Source: Thermoplasmata archaeon
Lineage (GTDB): Archaea; Thermoplasmatota; Thermoplasmata; Thermoplasmatales; Thermoplasmataceae
DNA length: 11,077 nt
Assembly (NCBI GenBank): GCA_021833045.1
Contig: JAKBGP010000055.1
Span: 1 to 11,077, forward strand
Direction of reading: 5' to 3'
In this document: positions 1 through 6,245 of the stretch, piece by piece
How positions within the stretch are numbered: the first letter of the stretch is position 1
How the letters are laid out: the number at the start of each line of letters is the position of its first letter
Translations under genes and position numbers: made by a program
Notes under the pieces: model-generated
What the model saw: only the letters and a program-made list of their open reading frames with translations
Database searches by the model: none
What the model was told of the DNA's origin: nothing

Positions 1-19
1 CAAAGATTTATTGGATTTA

Positions 20-922
20 CTATGCAATCAGATATCCCAGAGCCATGCCAAGAAGTGGTGATACGACCCACATGATTACAATGATCAAAAATGGTCTTAT
101 CTGCATTGCCTTCGTTTTATAAGAAAGACCTGTCCCGAAGACACTTGATGTGAGTGTTTGAGTACTTGGAAGCGGCAGTGCGAAAAATGTGGCACCCTCC
201 ACCAGAATGCTTGATACGAGAAGCGATACGGTTGCATTCTGGTATCTCATGCCATACATATCCTGCGAAATCCTTCGGATAACTCCGCTGCTCATGAATG
301 CAGCTCCTAGAAATATTGCAATTATCATTGTGGGGATGGTTAAGTATGATGACCTTTCAAGTGAGGCGAGAAGGCCAAAAGTGTTTGCCCCTAGAGTAAA
401 AGCTGTTAGGAACGAGATAGTTACAAGAAATAGTTTATAGAATCTTGCTGTAGCCCATACATTCTTTACGCCTATCTTGCTCAGATTAAGATTTAGAAAA
501 TATGAGGATAATATGGCGAGAATAGGAGCCACGATCCAGAGAGCAATTATCATTATTACATACAGGGAATCATAATTATACCCTGTTCTCAGTCCTATTC
601 CAATGGATGTACCAACTATTGCCATTATGAGAGAAAGCGGTATTCTAGCTAAAGTTGCAATAATGAACATTATAATTGATACTCCAAGTACTATGAGTAT
701 CAGATTGCTTTTTTCAGGCATTATGAGGAATAATGAGTTTGAGAGAAATCTTCCCTCTATGATCAGACCAAGAGAAAAACCTGTTGCCCCAAGTGTAAGC
801 CCAAAATGTCTTGATACAATTCGGGAGCCGACTATAGTGCCTACAGCCGCAGAAATATTGTTGCCTGAAACGACCGCGCTCAATATGCCAATAAGAGCGA
901 TTGCAATATAAAGTGAAATCAT
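20..922 (-). CDS. PiT-family inorganic anion (phosphate?) permease
   Basis: Integral membrane permease of the PiT (PHO4) family, 300 aa, which classically imports inorganic phosphate with a cation. Nearly the whole chain is hydrophobic, and the family's internal two-fold repeat is visible. The first signature is around residues 19-33 (SGNNISAAVGTIVGS) and its partner segment around 95-110. The second is around 177-188 (LGANTFGLL), with its partner LPLPSTQT at 249-256 followed by GTGLSY. The aspartate of the usual GAND signature is absent in both copies (N22, T181), so substrate and coupling ion are uncertain; sulfate or another anion is possible. The chain is shorter than many PiT proteins but both repeats are complete. 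The start ATG lies in an ATGA overlap with the upstream DUF47 gene and has no Shine-Dalgarno site, so translational coupling is likely. Family is confident, substrate is inferred. Confidence 0.88.
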   Translation of the reverse strand: MISLYIAIALIGILSAVVSGNNISAAVGTIVGSRIVSRHFGLTLGATGFSLGLIIEGRFLSNSLFLIMPEKSNLILIVLGVSIIMFIIATLARIPLSLIMAIVGTSIGIGLRTGYNYDSLYVIMIIALWIVAPILAILSSYFLNLNLSKIGVKNVWATARFYKLFLVTISFLTAFTLGANTFGLLASLERSSYLTIPTMIIAIFLGAAFMSSGVIRRISQDMYGMRYQNATVSLLVSSILVEGATFFALPLPSTQTLTSSVFGTGLSYKTKAMQIRPFLIIVIMWVVSPLLGMALGYLIA

Positions 923-1599
923 CTGGATACTGAAAGCATTGTGTTGAGAACAAGATCAGATATATCCTCACAGTTATCAAGAAGGTCATCAAGGGTGTGT
1001 ACTATAGAGTTGATGTGATTAAACATCAGGTATGAAATACTTTCTGATGTCCTGTAAAGCCTATCTATGATTCCATCTTTGATTTCATCCACTTTTTCCT
1101 CCATATCCTGGATATTTCCCCTGACTTCCTTAACCTGGTCAATATCTGCCACTTCAAGCATCCTGTTTACTTTTTCTATGGCTTCAAGATTGATCTCCAG
1201 AATGTTAATGAAACTGGCATAAAATCCCTTTATTGGCTCCATATGGAACCCGTTTGCTATAAAACTATCCTTTGCCCTGGACATTTCTCTGGCAATCCAG
1301 TATGTCTTATCAATTATGTCATCGAACTTTTCTATAAGTGTTAAAAAATTGTCCATCAGTGTTGAACCAATTGCTCCTGAAGTTATATCTCTTTTTAAAT
1401 TCAATGTAATTTCATCTGCATCCTTTTCGTTTTGTCCAATTTTATTCACCATACTTTGAATTTCAGATTCTGGCTTTTCAAAGATTTCCATAAGCATTTT
1501 TGAGTTTTCACTAGCCAGAGAAAGATACTTTTCCATGTTGATTAAAGATTGCCTTTCCCCTATGACCATGAGTTTCTTCAGGAAGTGGTAATTTACCAT
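919..1599 (-). CDS. DUF47 family PhoU-like protein, accessory to PiT permease
   Basis: Cytoplasmic all-helical protein of the DUF47 / PhoU-like family, 226 aa from the chosen ATG. Members are usually encoded beside PiT permeases and are thought to modulate phosphate transport. Two PhoU-like halves are visible. Acidic helix motifs of the E-x3-D kind occur near residues 58-62, in the helix containing EKFDDIID (about 90-97), near 168-171, and again near 204-212 (LDDLLDNCED); in PhoU such residues bind metal. The open reading frame extends to a TTG at 1608, but the ATG at 1597-1599 is preferred because a TATA-like box is centred about 26 bases upstream of it, fitting a leaderless message. The stop overlaps the permease start by 4 bases, so the two form one operon. 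No truncation is visible. Confidence 0.87.
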   Translation of the reverse strand: MVNYHFLKKLMVIGERQSLINMEKYLSLASENSKMLMEIFEKPESEIQSMVNKIGQNEKDADEITLNLKRDITSGAIGSTLMDNFLTLIEKFDDIIDKTYWIAREMSRAKDSFIANGFHMEPIKGFYASFINILEINLEAIEKVNRMLEVADIDQVKEVRGNIQDMEEKVDEIKDGIIDRLYRTSESISYLMFNHINSIVHTLDDLLDNCEDISDLVLNTMLSVSR

Positions 1600-1618
1600 T
1601 TTATGCAATTACAAACCA

Positions 1619-1631
1619 ATATTTAAAAATT
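1619..1631 (-). promoter_or_regulatory. TATA-like box of the DUF47-permease operon
   Basis: On the minus strand the sequence reads ATTTTTAAATATT, centred about 26 bases upstream of the ATG at 1599, the spacing expected for an archaeal leaderless transcript. There is no Shine-Dalgarno sequence between box and start. Other TATA-like stretches lie further up (1651-1690), so an additional upstream start site is possible. Confidence 0.55.
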
Positions 1632-1650
1632 ATTAGTATTTAAAGAAACA

Positions 1651-1690
1651 TATATAGAGGTATATAGAAAATATATCATTTTTTATATAG
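1651..1690. repeat. Three TATATAG direct repeats upstream of the DUF47 operon
   Basis: TATATAG occurs on the plus strand at 1651-1657, 1661-1667 and 1684-1690; the first two copies are exactly 10 bases apart, about one helical turn. The block lies about 50-90 bases upstream of the DUF47 start. It may be a regulator site or simply AT-rich spacer DNA. Confidence 0.35.
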
Positions 1691-1726
1691 CTTAAAACTC
1701 TATTTAGATTTAATGTAATTAATTTG

Positions 1727-1751
1727 TTCCATAACCAAACAAATTATGGAA
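1727..1751 (-). terminator. Stem-loop just after the RmlD-like gene
   Basis: A perfect 8-base inverted repeat (TTCCATAA and TTATGGAA) with a 9-base loop begins 2 bases after the stop codon of the reductase gene. On the transcribed (minus) strand the loop is T-rich (TTTGTTTGG). No long T tract follows the stem, so this may mark or protect the 3' end of the message rather than act as an intrinsic terminator. Confidence 0.4.
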
Positions 1752-1753
1752 TG

Positions 1754-2575
1754 CTAAAGAGATAGATTCTTCACATCCATCTGGGAAAGATTGGCCTTCA
1801 CGCTATAAAAATCCCATTTCAGAACAGATCTTGCCTCATCAATATTCAGAGACGAATCTCTAGGTCTCCTGGCAATTTGCCCCGAAAATTCCTGACTTTC
1901 TATAATTTTTGAAGAATCCAGTCTGAAAAAATCAGCAATTCTGAGTGCAAAATCTTTTCTTGAAATGCGTTCACCACTTATGTTTATCCTACCACTGAAG
2001 TTGCTTTTAATTAGTTCAGATGCTGCCCTGGCCAAATTTTTAGAGTGTATTGGTGAGTAGTATGAATCTATCACCCTCACCTCCTTTCCATCCCTTAGCC
2101 TTTTATAAACCACAACTGGAAAGTTGTTCTTAACACCATAAACACCAGATGTTCTAACTATGAGATGATTGGGTACAGATTCAACTGCCATGTCCCCCAT
2201 TATTTTGCTCATTCCATAATAATTTATTGGATCAGGTACAGAATCTTCAGAATAATTTCCTGCCTCACCGTTAAAGACAAAGTCCGTTGAGAAATGAATG
2301 AATCTTATGTTATTTTTAATTGCATACGTTGCCATTACCGAAGGAGATGCTGCATTTATGTTGTAAGCCCTTTCCCTGTTAGTCTGGCAAGCATCCACAT
2401 CTGTCATAGCTGCACAATTTATGATCATTGCCGGTTTGATTCTATCAAGGATCTCATAAACTTTAGATGGATTTTCAAGGTTCAGTAACTTTCTCTCTGA
2501 AGATACAACATCGTCAAACAGTTTCACCATTTCCGAGCCAAGCTGGCCTGTAGATCCTGTTATTAATACTTTCAT
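1754..2575 (-). CDS. rmlD: RmlD-like NAD(P)-dependent sugar reductase (dTDP-4-dehydrorhamnose reductase family)
   Basis: Short-chain dehydrogenase/reductase of the RmlD family, 273 aa. In the rhamnose pathway RmlD reduces dTDP-4-dehydro-L-rhamnose to dTDP-L-rhamnose. Visible landmarks are the Rossmann motif GSTGQLG (7-13), NCAAMTDVDACQ (53-64), STDFVFNG (96-103), the catalytic YxxxK as Y120-K124, and RPRDSSL (237-243), all in RmlD order and spacing. Length is normal for the family. The ATG directly follows the TAA of the thymidylyltransferase gene, and an AAGGTGG Shine-Dalgarno-like site lies about 9 bases upstream, inside the preceding gene's end. The pairing supports a role in activated deoxysugar synthesis for surface glycans. 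No RmlB or RmlC is present in the window, and related reductases act on other substrates, so the exact sugar is not proven. Confidence 0.85.
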   Translation of the reverse strand: MKVLITGSTGQLGSEMVKLFDDVVSSERKLLNLENPSKVYEILDRIKPAMIINCAAMTDVDACQTNRERAYNINAASPSVMATYAIKNNIRFIHFSTDFVFNGEAGNYSEDSVPDPINYYGMSKIMGDMAVESVPNHLIVRTSGVYGVKNNFPVVVYKRLRDGKEVRVIDSYYSPIHSKNLARAASELIKSNFSGRINISGERISRKDFALRIADFFRLDSSKIIESQEFSGQIARRPRDSSLNIDEARSVLKWDFYSVKANLSQMDVKNLSL

Positions 2576-3637
2576 TTAGAGTTCCACCTTTGAGTCACGT
2601 CCAAGTACCAATTTTGTTCTTTTTGTCTTGGAATTTCCTGATTTGATTGAACATGAGGGACCAATTATGCTTTCATAAATTATTCTACCATCCTCAAACT
2701 CTACCCTACAATTTTCCATAATTATTGAATTCTCTATATCAATTCCCTTTATTGAGCAACCGTCTCCTATACTTGTATATGGACCAATGAAAGAATTGGT
2801 TATGTTCACGTTGTTTCCTATATAACATGGTCCGAGTATTTTTGTTTCAGAGTCAATTATCAGATTTGAACCCATTTCAACTCTGCCCTTGATATTCTGG
2901 TTTTCCCTGTCATTGTTACCCTTTATACTTTCCAGAACGAGCATATTACAGTCAATGAAATCTTCCACTGTTCCAGTGTCCTTGAACCACCCCTTTATGA
3001 TTTTGTATCCTATTTTCTTTCCATCTAGGATCATTGATTGCATTGCTTCCATTATTTCATATTCGCCTCTGGCTGATGGTACCAGCTTTTCAATATATTT
3101 GTAAACAGAGCTTCTCAGAAAGTAAATTCCAGTAACAGCAAGATTGCTCTTTGAATCCTTTGGCTTTTCCCTTAAATTGGTAATTAGATTTCCATTTACT
3201 TCTGCTACACCATACTTGGATGGGTCCTTGACCTCTACTAGAATAAGAAATGCGTCATATTTCTCCTTTTGAAATTTCTCGTATGATTCACTGAGATCAT
3301 CCTGAATCACATTATCCCCAAGGTAAACAAGAAAGTCATCATCCTTGGTTAAATTCCTGCACAGAGATATGGCGTGAGCAATACCAAGTGGTTTTTCCTG
3401 AAAAACGTACTCGATAGATGAGTTCCATTTCGATCCGTCCCCATAATACTTTTTAACCTCTTCTCCTCCTATTTTGCCTATGACTATTCCTATATCTTTA
3501 ATCCCAATGTCAACCATCTGTAAAAGACCGTATTCACTGGTGGGTTTTCCAGCAATTGTAAGCAGCTGTTTAACATCGGAGTATGTGAGTGGCCTGAGTC
3601 TTGTCCCGGTGCCTCCGTGAAGGATTATTCCTTTCAT
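2576..3637 (-). CDS. rmlA: Glucose-1-phosphate thymidylyltransferase, long form
   Basis: Sugar-nucleotide pyrophosphorylase of 353 aa, the size of the long-form RmlA group. It condenses a hexose-1-phosphate with a nucleoside triphosphate, classically dTTP, to give dTDP-glucose and pyrophosphate. The N-terminal nucleotidyltransferase domain (about 1-235) shows the loop LHGGTGTRLRP (6-16), KQLL (23-26), EKPLGIAHAI (81-90), YLGDN (105-109) with the metal-binding aspartate, REKPK (156-160), GEYEI (191-195) and WFKDTGTVEDF (217-227). The C-terminal part (about 255-335) has hexapeptide turns typical of a left-handed beta helix, such as IGNNVNI and IGPYTSIGDGCSI. It is first in a two-gene operon with the RmlD-like reductase. 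No Shine-Dalgarno site precedes the ATG and only weak TATA-like sequence lies upstream. Nucleotide preference (dTTP or UTP) cannot be read from sequence. Confidence 0.88.
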   Translation of the reverse strand: MKGIILHGGTGTRLRPLTYSDVKQLLTIAGKPTSEYGLLQMVDIGIKDIGIVIGKIGGEEVKKYYGDGSKWNSSIEYVFQEKPLGIAHAISLCRNLTKDDDFLVYLGDNVIQDDLSESYEKFQKEKYDAFLILVEVKDPSKYGVAEVNGNLITNLREKPKDSKSNLAVTGIYFLRSSVYKYIEKLVPSARGEYEIMEAMQSMILDGKKIGYKIIKGWFKDTGTVEDFIDCNMLVLESIKGNNDRENQNIKGRVEMGSNLIIDSETKILGPCYIGNNVNITNSFIGPYTSIGDGCSIKGIDIENSIIMENCRVEFEDGRIIYESIIGPSCSIKSGNSKTKRTKLVLGRDSKVEL

Positions 3638-3783
3638 CGTTTCATAATATTCAATAAAGTTATTACTGTTTCTATTTTCAAAATCAACATATCTTTAACT
3701 TCCAGGTGTAAGTAGACTTGATGCAAAAACAGGAAAGAGATTAATAACAGTTTTCGCTTAGAGAGATCGTCTTAGAATTGAAT

Positions 3784-4332
3784 ATGTCGGATTTTTTTGA
3801 AGATGTTGTAAAGAAAAGCATGTACAGAGATATATCAATAAATATAAGAAATGGGTTACCAAACACTTCCATTATTTCACTCTTTGCATACTCTGAAGTA
3901 CTTGGAGCGATGGGAAGGATAATTAATGGTGAGACCGAAAACATTGTGTTTGGTACCGGGCAGTCAAACAAGAATTTTCAGTCATATCTCGGCTTTGCAG
4001 GGAAGGCTTATTCCAGGGTAAATGCAAAGGAAGCCTACAGAATTATAAGAGGAGGTATCATTCACAGGTATTTCATAGGACGATCTGCAATGGTGGTTAT
4101 TAATCCGGAGGATCCTATGGGAACATTGAACTACACTGGTGAATGTCCCATAAAGATAACTGAAGCTGAGGTTTATTTTAACATAAACCACTACTTCAGG
4201 GACATGAAAATTACGGTAAACAGGATAAGAAGAAAGATGAAAAGAGAACGACTTGAGGATCTTGAAATTGCAAGAAGCTTCAATCAGACAAGGTTCGTCT
4301 TCCTGCATAATGAAGTTAAAACCTCTGAGTAA
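3784..4332 (+). CDS. Uncharacterised HEPN-like protein with R-x4-H motif
   Basis: Unnamed soluble protein of 182 aa with no signal peptide or membrane segment. From the chosen ATG, residues 82-94 read EAYRIIRGGIIHR-like, giving an R89-x4-H94 motif. A helix ending R-x4-H is the hallmark of HEPN-domain proteins, many of which are RNases or toxins, and unnamed bacterial proteins with patterns like LYxxxRCGLxH resemble it. An upstream segment NKNFQSYLGFAGKAY fits the helical context. The C-terminal region is basic (RIRRKMKRERLE near 147-158), which could contact nucleic acid. The frame reaches a TTG six bases earlier; ATG at 3784 is chosen, though no clear Shine-Dalgarno site decides it. No partner antitoxin gene follows on the same strand: it converges with the 4338-4958 gene, 5 bases apart. 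HEPN membership is inference from one motif. Confidence 0.72.
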   Translation: MSDFFEDVVKKSMYRDISINIRNGLPNTSIISLFAYSEVLGAMGRIINGETENIVFGTGQSNKNFQSYLGFAGKAYSRVNAKEAYRIIRGGIIHRYFIGRSAMVVINPEDPMGTLNYTGECPIKITEAEVYFNINHYFRDMKITVNRIRRKMKRERLEDLEIARSFNQTRFVFLHNEVKTSE

Positions 4333-4337
4333 AACCT

Positions 4338-4958
4338 CTATTCTGGAGAACTCTTCCTGATTTCATTCAGTGCTTCCTTATCCCTGCAGTAAAGGTAGGG
4401 AGCAAGGTCCAGTGATGGTGGAGATTTTTCCAGTGTTTTTGAATATACGTTTCTTAGATTTCTGTCCACAACTGAACAGTATCCTTTCCATGTAACACCA
4501 AGTGATTCTACAAATTCTTTCTCTATCCCTGTGGCCTTTTCATGAGCATAAGGATATTCAAATTTTTCATCGGATAACCACTTTTCTGGCAGTTCATGGT
4601 GATAGCCTATGGTTAGCATTGTGTTGATTTTTTTATTCTCCACTTCAATTTCCTCCGGAAAATGCTCATCCAGAAATATTGTCGTACCATCGAGCGAGTA
4701 TCCTCCTGTATATTTTATGTCAAAATTATGGTTTGCTTTCACATCATTCGCAGATTTCATGATCTTAATTTTTCCAATTTGAATGCCATTATGATAAACA
4801 TAACTCCCCCTTACCTCAAGCAATTCACCATCCTTTAGTGGTTCATCCGATTCGAATTTGATCATGGTCGGTTCCCTAAATTCGATTGCTATTATCTCTG
4901 ATAGTCCATTTTCGAAGGTTTTCTTTTCCCTTGTTATTATTTTAAACTCATCTTTCAT
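4338..4958 (-). CDS. Uncharacterised protein with HExxE zincin-like signature
   Basis: Unnamed soluble protein of 206 aa. Its second half follows a pattern seen in small uncharacterised bacterial and phage proteins: GYSLDGTTIFLDEHFPE (86-102), then HHELPE with H121, E122 and E125, then YPYAHEKATGIE with H139 and E146, then LGVTWKGY (153-160). Spacing of HExxE, AH and E resembles a metal-binding zincin-like site, so a peptidase or other metalloenzyme is possible; no activity can be claimed. The N-terminal half (1-80) is mixed beta and matches nothing I recognise. A TATA-like box lies at 4991-5002, and GGATGTGAT, a partial Shine-Dalgarno match, sits just before the ATG, giving a short leader. 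The gene converges with the HEPN-like gene. The cysteines at 161 and 191 are not arranged as a metal knuckle. Confidence 0.75.
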   Translation of the reverse strand: MKDEFKIITREKKTFENGLSEIIAIEFREPTMIKFESDEPLKDGELLEVRGSYVYHNGIQIGKIKIMKSANDVKANHNFDIKYTGGYSLDGTTIFLDEHFPEEIEVENKKINTMLTIGYHHELPEKWLSDEKFEYPYAHEKATGIEKEFVESLGVTWKGYCSVVDRNLRNVYSKTLEKSPPSLDLAPYLYCRDKEALNEIRKSSPE

Positions 4959-4990
4959 TAAATCACATCCACTGGGTGAATTAAAGTTTT

Positions 4991-5002
4991 ACTTATATAT
5001 AG
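4991..5002 (-). promoter_or_regulatory. TATA-like box upstream of the zincin-like gene
   Basis: The minus strand reads CTATATATAAGT, centred about 38 bases upstream of the ATG at 4958. A start about 26 bases downstream would leave a leader of roughly 12 bases that includes GGATGTGAT as a ribosome site. The element is nearly palindromic and could also be read towards asd. Confidence 0.5.
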
Positions 5003-5022
5003 ATGAATTTATAGATTATAGA

Positions 5023-5034
5023 ATTACCTGTAAT
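5023..5034. promoter_or_regulatory. Small palindrome ATTAC-N2-GTAAT upstream of asd
   Basis: A perfect inverted repeat with 5-base arms and a 2-base spacer. It has a relative, ATTAC-N5-GTAAT, at 5171-5185. Read on the minus strand the first copy is ATTACAGGTAATT, close to the second copy ATTACTGTAGGTAATT. A regulator-binding role is a guess, since short palindromes are common in AT-rich DNA. Confidence 0.3.
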
Positions 5035-5170
5035 CATAAGTTATGAGAAAAATAAGAAATATAGAAGAAAAATCCATGTACAAATGGAACAGAAGACCTT
5101 CATTAATTTAGATAGATATTACAGAGAAAGCAGAAAAATTAAAAGGTTGTTACATTCTAATGTGGTAGAT

Positions 5171-5185
5171 ATTACTGTAGGTAAT
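5171..5185. promoter_or_regulatory. Small palindrome ATTAC-N5-GTAAT close to the asd start
   Basis: A perfect inverted repeat with 5-base arms, lying about 38 bases upstream of the asd ATG, where a repressor or activator could affect transcription. It is the second of two similar palindromes in this intergenic stretch. Confidence 0.3.
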
Positions 5186-5222
5186 TTTCATCCAGAATGT
5201 TGTTCCTATCAGAGGTTTTAGA

Positions 5223-6245
5223 ATGGATAAACTCAGTGTTGGTGTGTTGGGATGTACCGGTCTGGTTGGTGAGACTTTTCTTAAACTTCTTGAAAATCAT
5301 CCATGGTTTAGGGTAGATGGCATTTATGCTTCAAAGAATTCCGCTGGATTATTGATGAAAGCAGGATCCATAGAATCTAATGAACTGACGGTTAAGGATT
5401 CTACCGTTGAGAATATAGTTAATGCAAAACATGATATAGTGTTCAGTGCAATCAGTGATCTGAATGCTGGTCCGATTGAGCTAGAACTTTCAAAACATGG
5501 TCAGTGGGTTTTTACCAATGCTTCTGCTAACAGACTGAATGAAGCTATTCCCCTGGTAGTTCCAGAGATAAACAGTGACCACCTGAATATGATAAATGAA
5601 GATGATGGATTTATAGTTGCTAACGGAAACTGCAGTACAATCGGATTGAGTCTTGGAATTGATCCAATTTTTGATCTGATGCCACAGCATTTAACCGTAA
5701 CTACTCTTCAATCAATCAGTGGGGCGGGTTATCCGGGTATTCCTTCTATGGACATACTCGGTAATGTAATTCCTTTCATAAATGGAGAAGAAGGGAAGCT
5801 AGAAAAAGAAACGAAGAAGATTTTTGGGAAGATCAGTAATGGTAAGATGCATGAATCATCCTTAAACATAAGTGCTACGGCGACAAGGGTTCCAGTTAAG
5901 ATTGGTCATATAATCTCAGCCACTGTAGAGGTGAGGGAAGATGTTGATGAGAAACTGGTGCTGAATAAAATCAAAAACTATGGAAATGGTTCCCTGAAAG
6001 GACATTTTCCAACTCTTCCTAAAGAGAGTATCATGTTTGTCCCGGGTAATGATAGACCTCAACCGCTTCTTGATTCCAATTCGGATGATGTCCTGAAGGA
6101 AATGCAGGTAAAGGTCGGCAGGATAAGAGTTTCTGGGAAATATATATCTCTAATAATTCTGGTTAACAATCTGGTAAGAGGGGCAGCAGGTGCCTCAATT
6201 CTCAATGCTGAGATAGTGTCAAAGATGAGGGGGGCAATTTCTTGA
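5223..6245 (+). CDS. asd: Aspartate-semialdehyde dehydrogenase, archaeal/fungal type
   Basis: Cytoplasmic enzyme of 340 aa that reduces 4-aspartyl phosphate with NADPH to aspartate semialdehyde, the branch point for threonine, methionine and lysine. Visible landmarks are the nucleotide-binding loop GCTGLVG (10-16), the active-site cysteine C137 in ANGNCSTIG, SISGAGYPG (164-172), RVPVKIGH with H229 as the catalytic base candidate, NDRPQP (276-281) and RGAAG (319-323). This arrangement fits the archaeal/fungal branch rather than the classical bacterial one. A good Shine-Dalgarno site, AGAGGT at 5211-5216, sits 6 bases before the ATG, so the message has a leader; a TATA-like AAAAATTAAAA lies near 5134. 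The stop overlaps the aspartate kinase start by 4 bases, so consecutive pathway enzymes share one operon, gene order reversed relative to reaction order. Confidence 0.95.
   Translation: MDKLSVGVLGCTGLVGETFLKLLENHPWFRVDGIYASKNSAGLLMKAGSIESNELTVKDSTVENIVNAKHDIVFSAISDLNAGPIELELSKHGQWVFTNASANRLNEAIPLVVPEINSDHLNMINEDDGFIVANGNCSTIGLSLGIDPIFDLMPQHLTVTTLQSISGAGYPGIPSMDILGNVIPFINGEEGKLEKETKKIFGKISNGKMHESSLNISATATRVPVKIGHIISATVEVREDVDEKLVLNKIKNYGNGSLKGHFPTLPKESIMFVPGNDRPQPLLDSNSDDVLKEMQVKVGRIRVSGKYISLIILVNNLVRGAAGASILNAEIVSKMRGAIS
6227..6234 (+). promoter_or_regulatory. Shine-Dalgarno site that selects a TTG start
   Basis: GAGGGGGG lies inside the end of asd, 7 bases before the TTG at 6242. An in-frame ATG at 6257 would be 22 bases away, too far, so the site supports the TTG as the aspartate kinase start. 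Confidence 0.6.

Noticed and set aside
1600..1608. The TTG at 1606-1608 as the start of the DUF47 protein.
   Set aside because: The TATA-like box would then be only about 17 bases away, too close, whereas the ATG at 1597-1599 has the expected 26-base spacing.
3778..3783. The TTG at 3778 as the start of the HEPN-like protein.
   Set aside because: An ATG follows six bases later and no ribosome site favours the TTG.
3982..4308. A 108-codon minus-strand frame opposite the HEPN-like gene.
   Set aside because: Its translation looks like a shadow of the other strand and lies wholly within a better-supported gene.
5043..5111. A 22-codon reading frame in the asd upstream region that could be a leader peptide.
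   Set aside because: It has no Shine-Dalgarno site and no run of threonine, methionine or lysine codons, and peptide-based attenuation is not expected in archaea.
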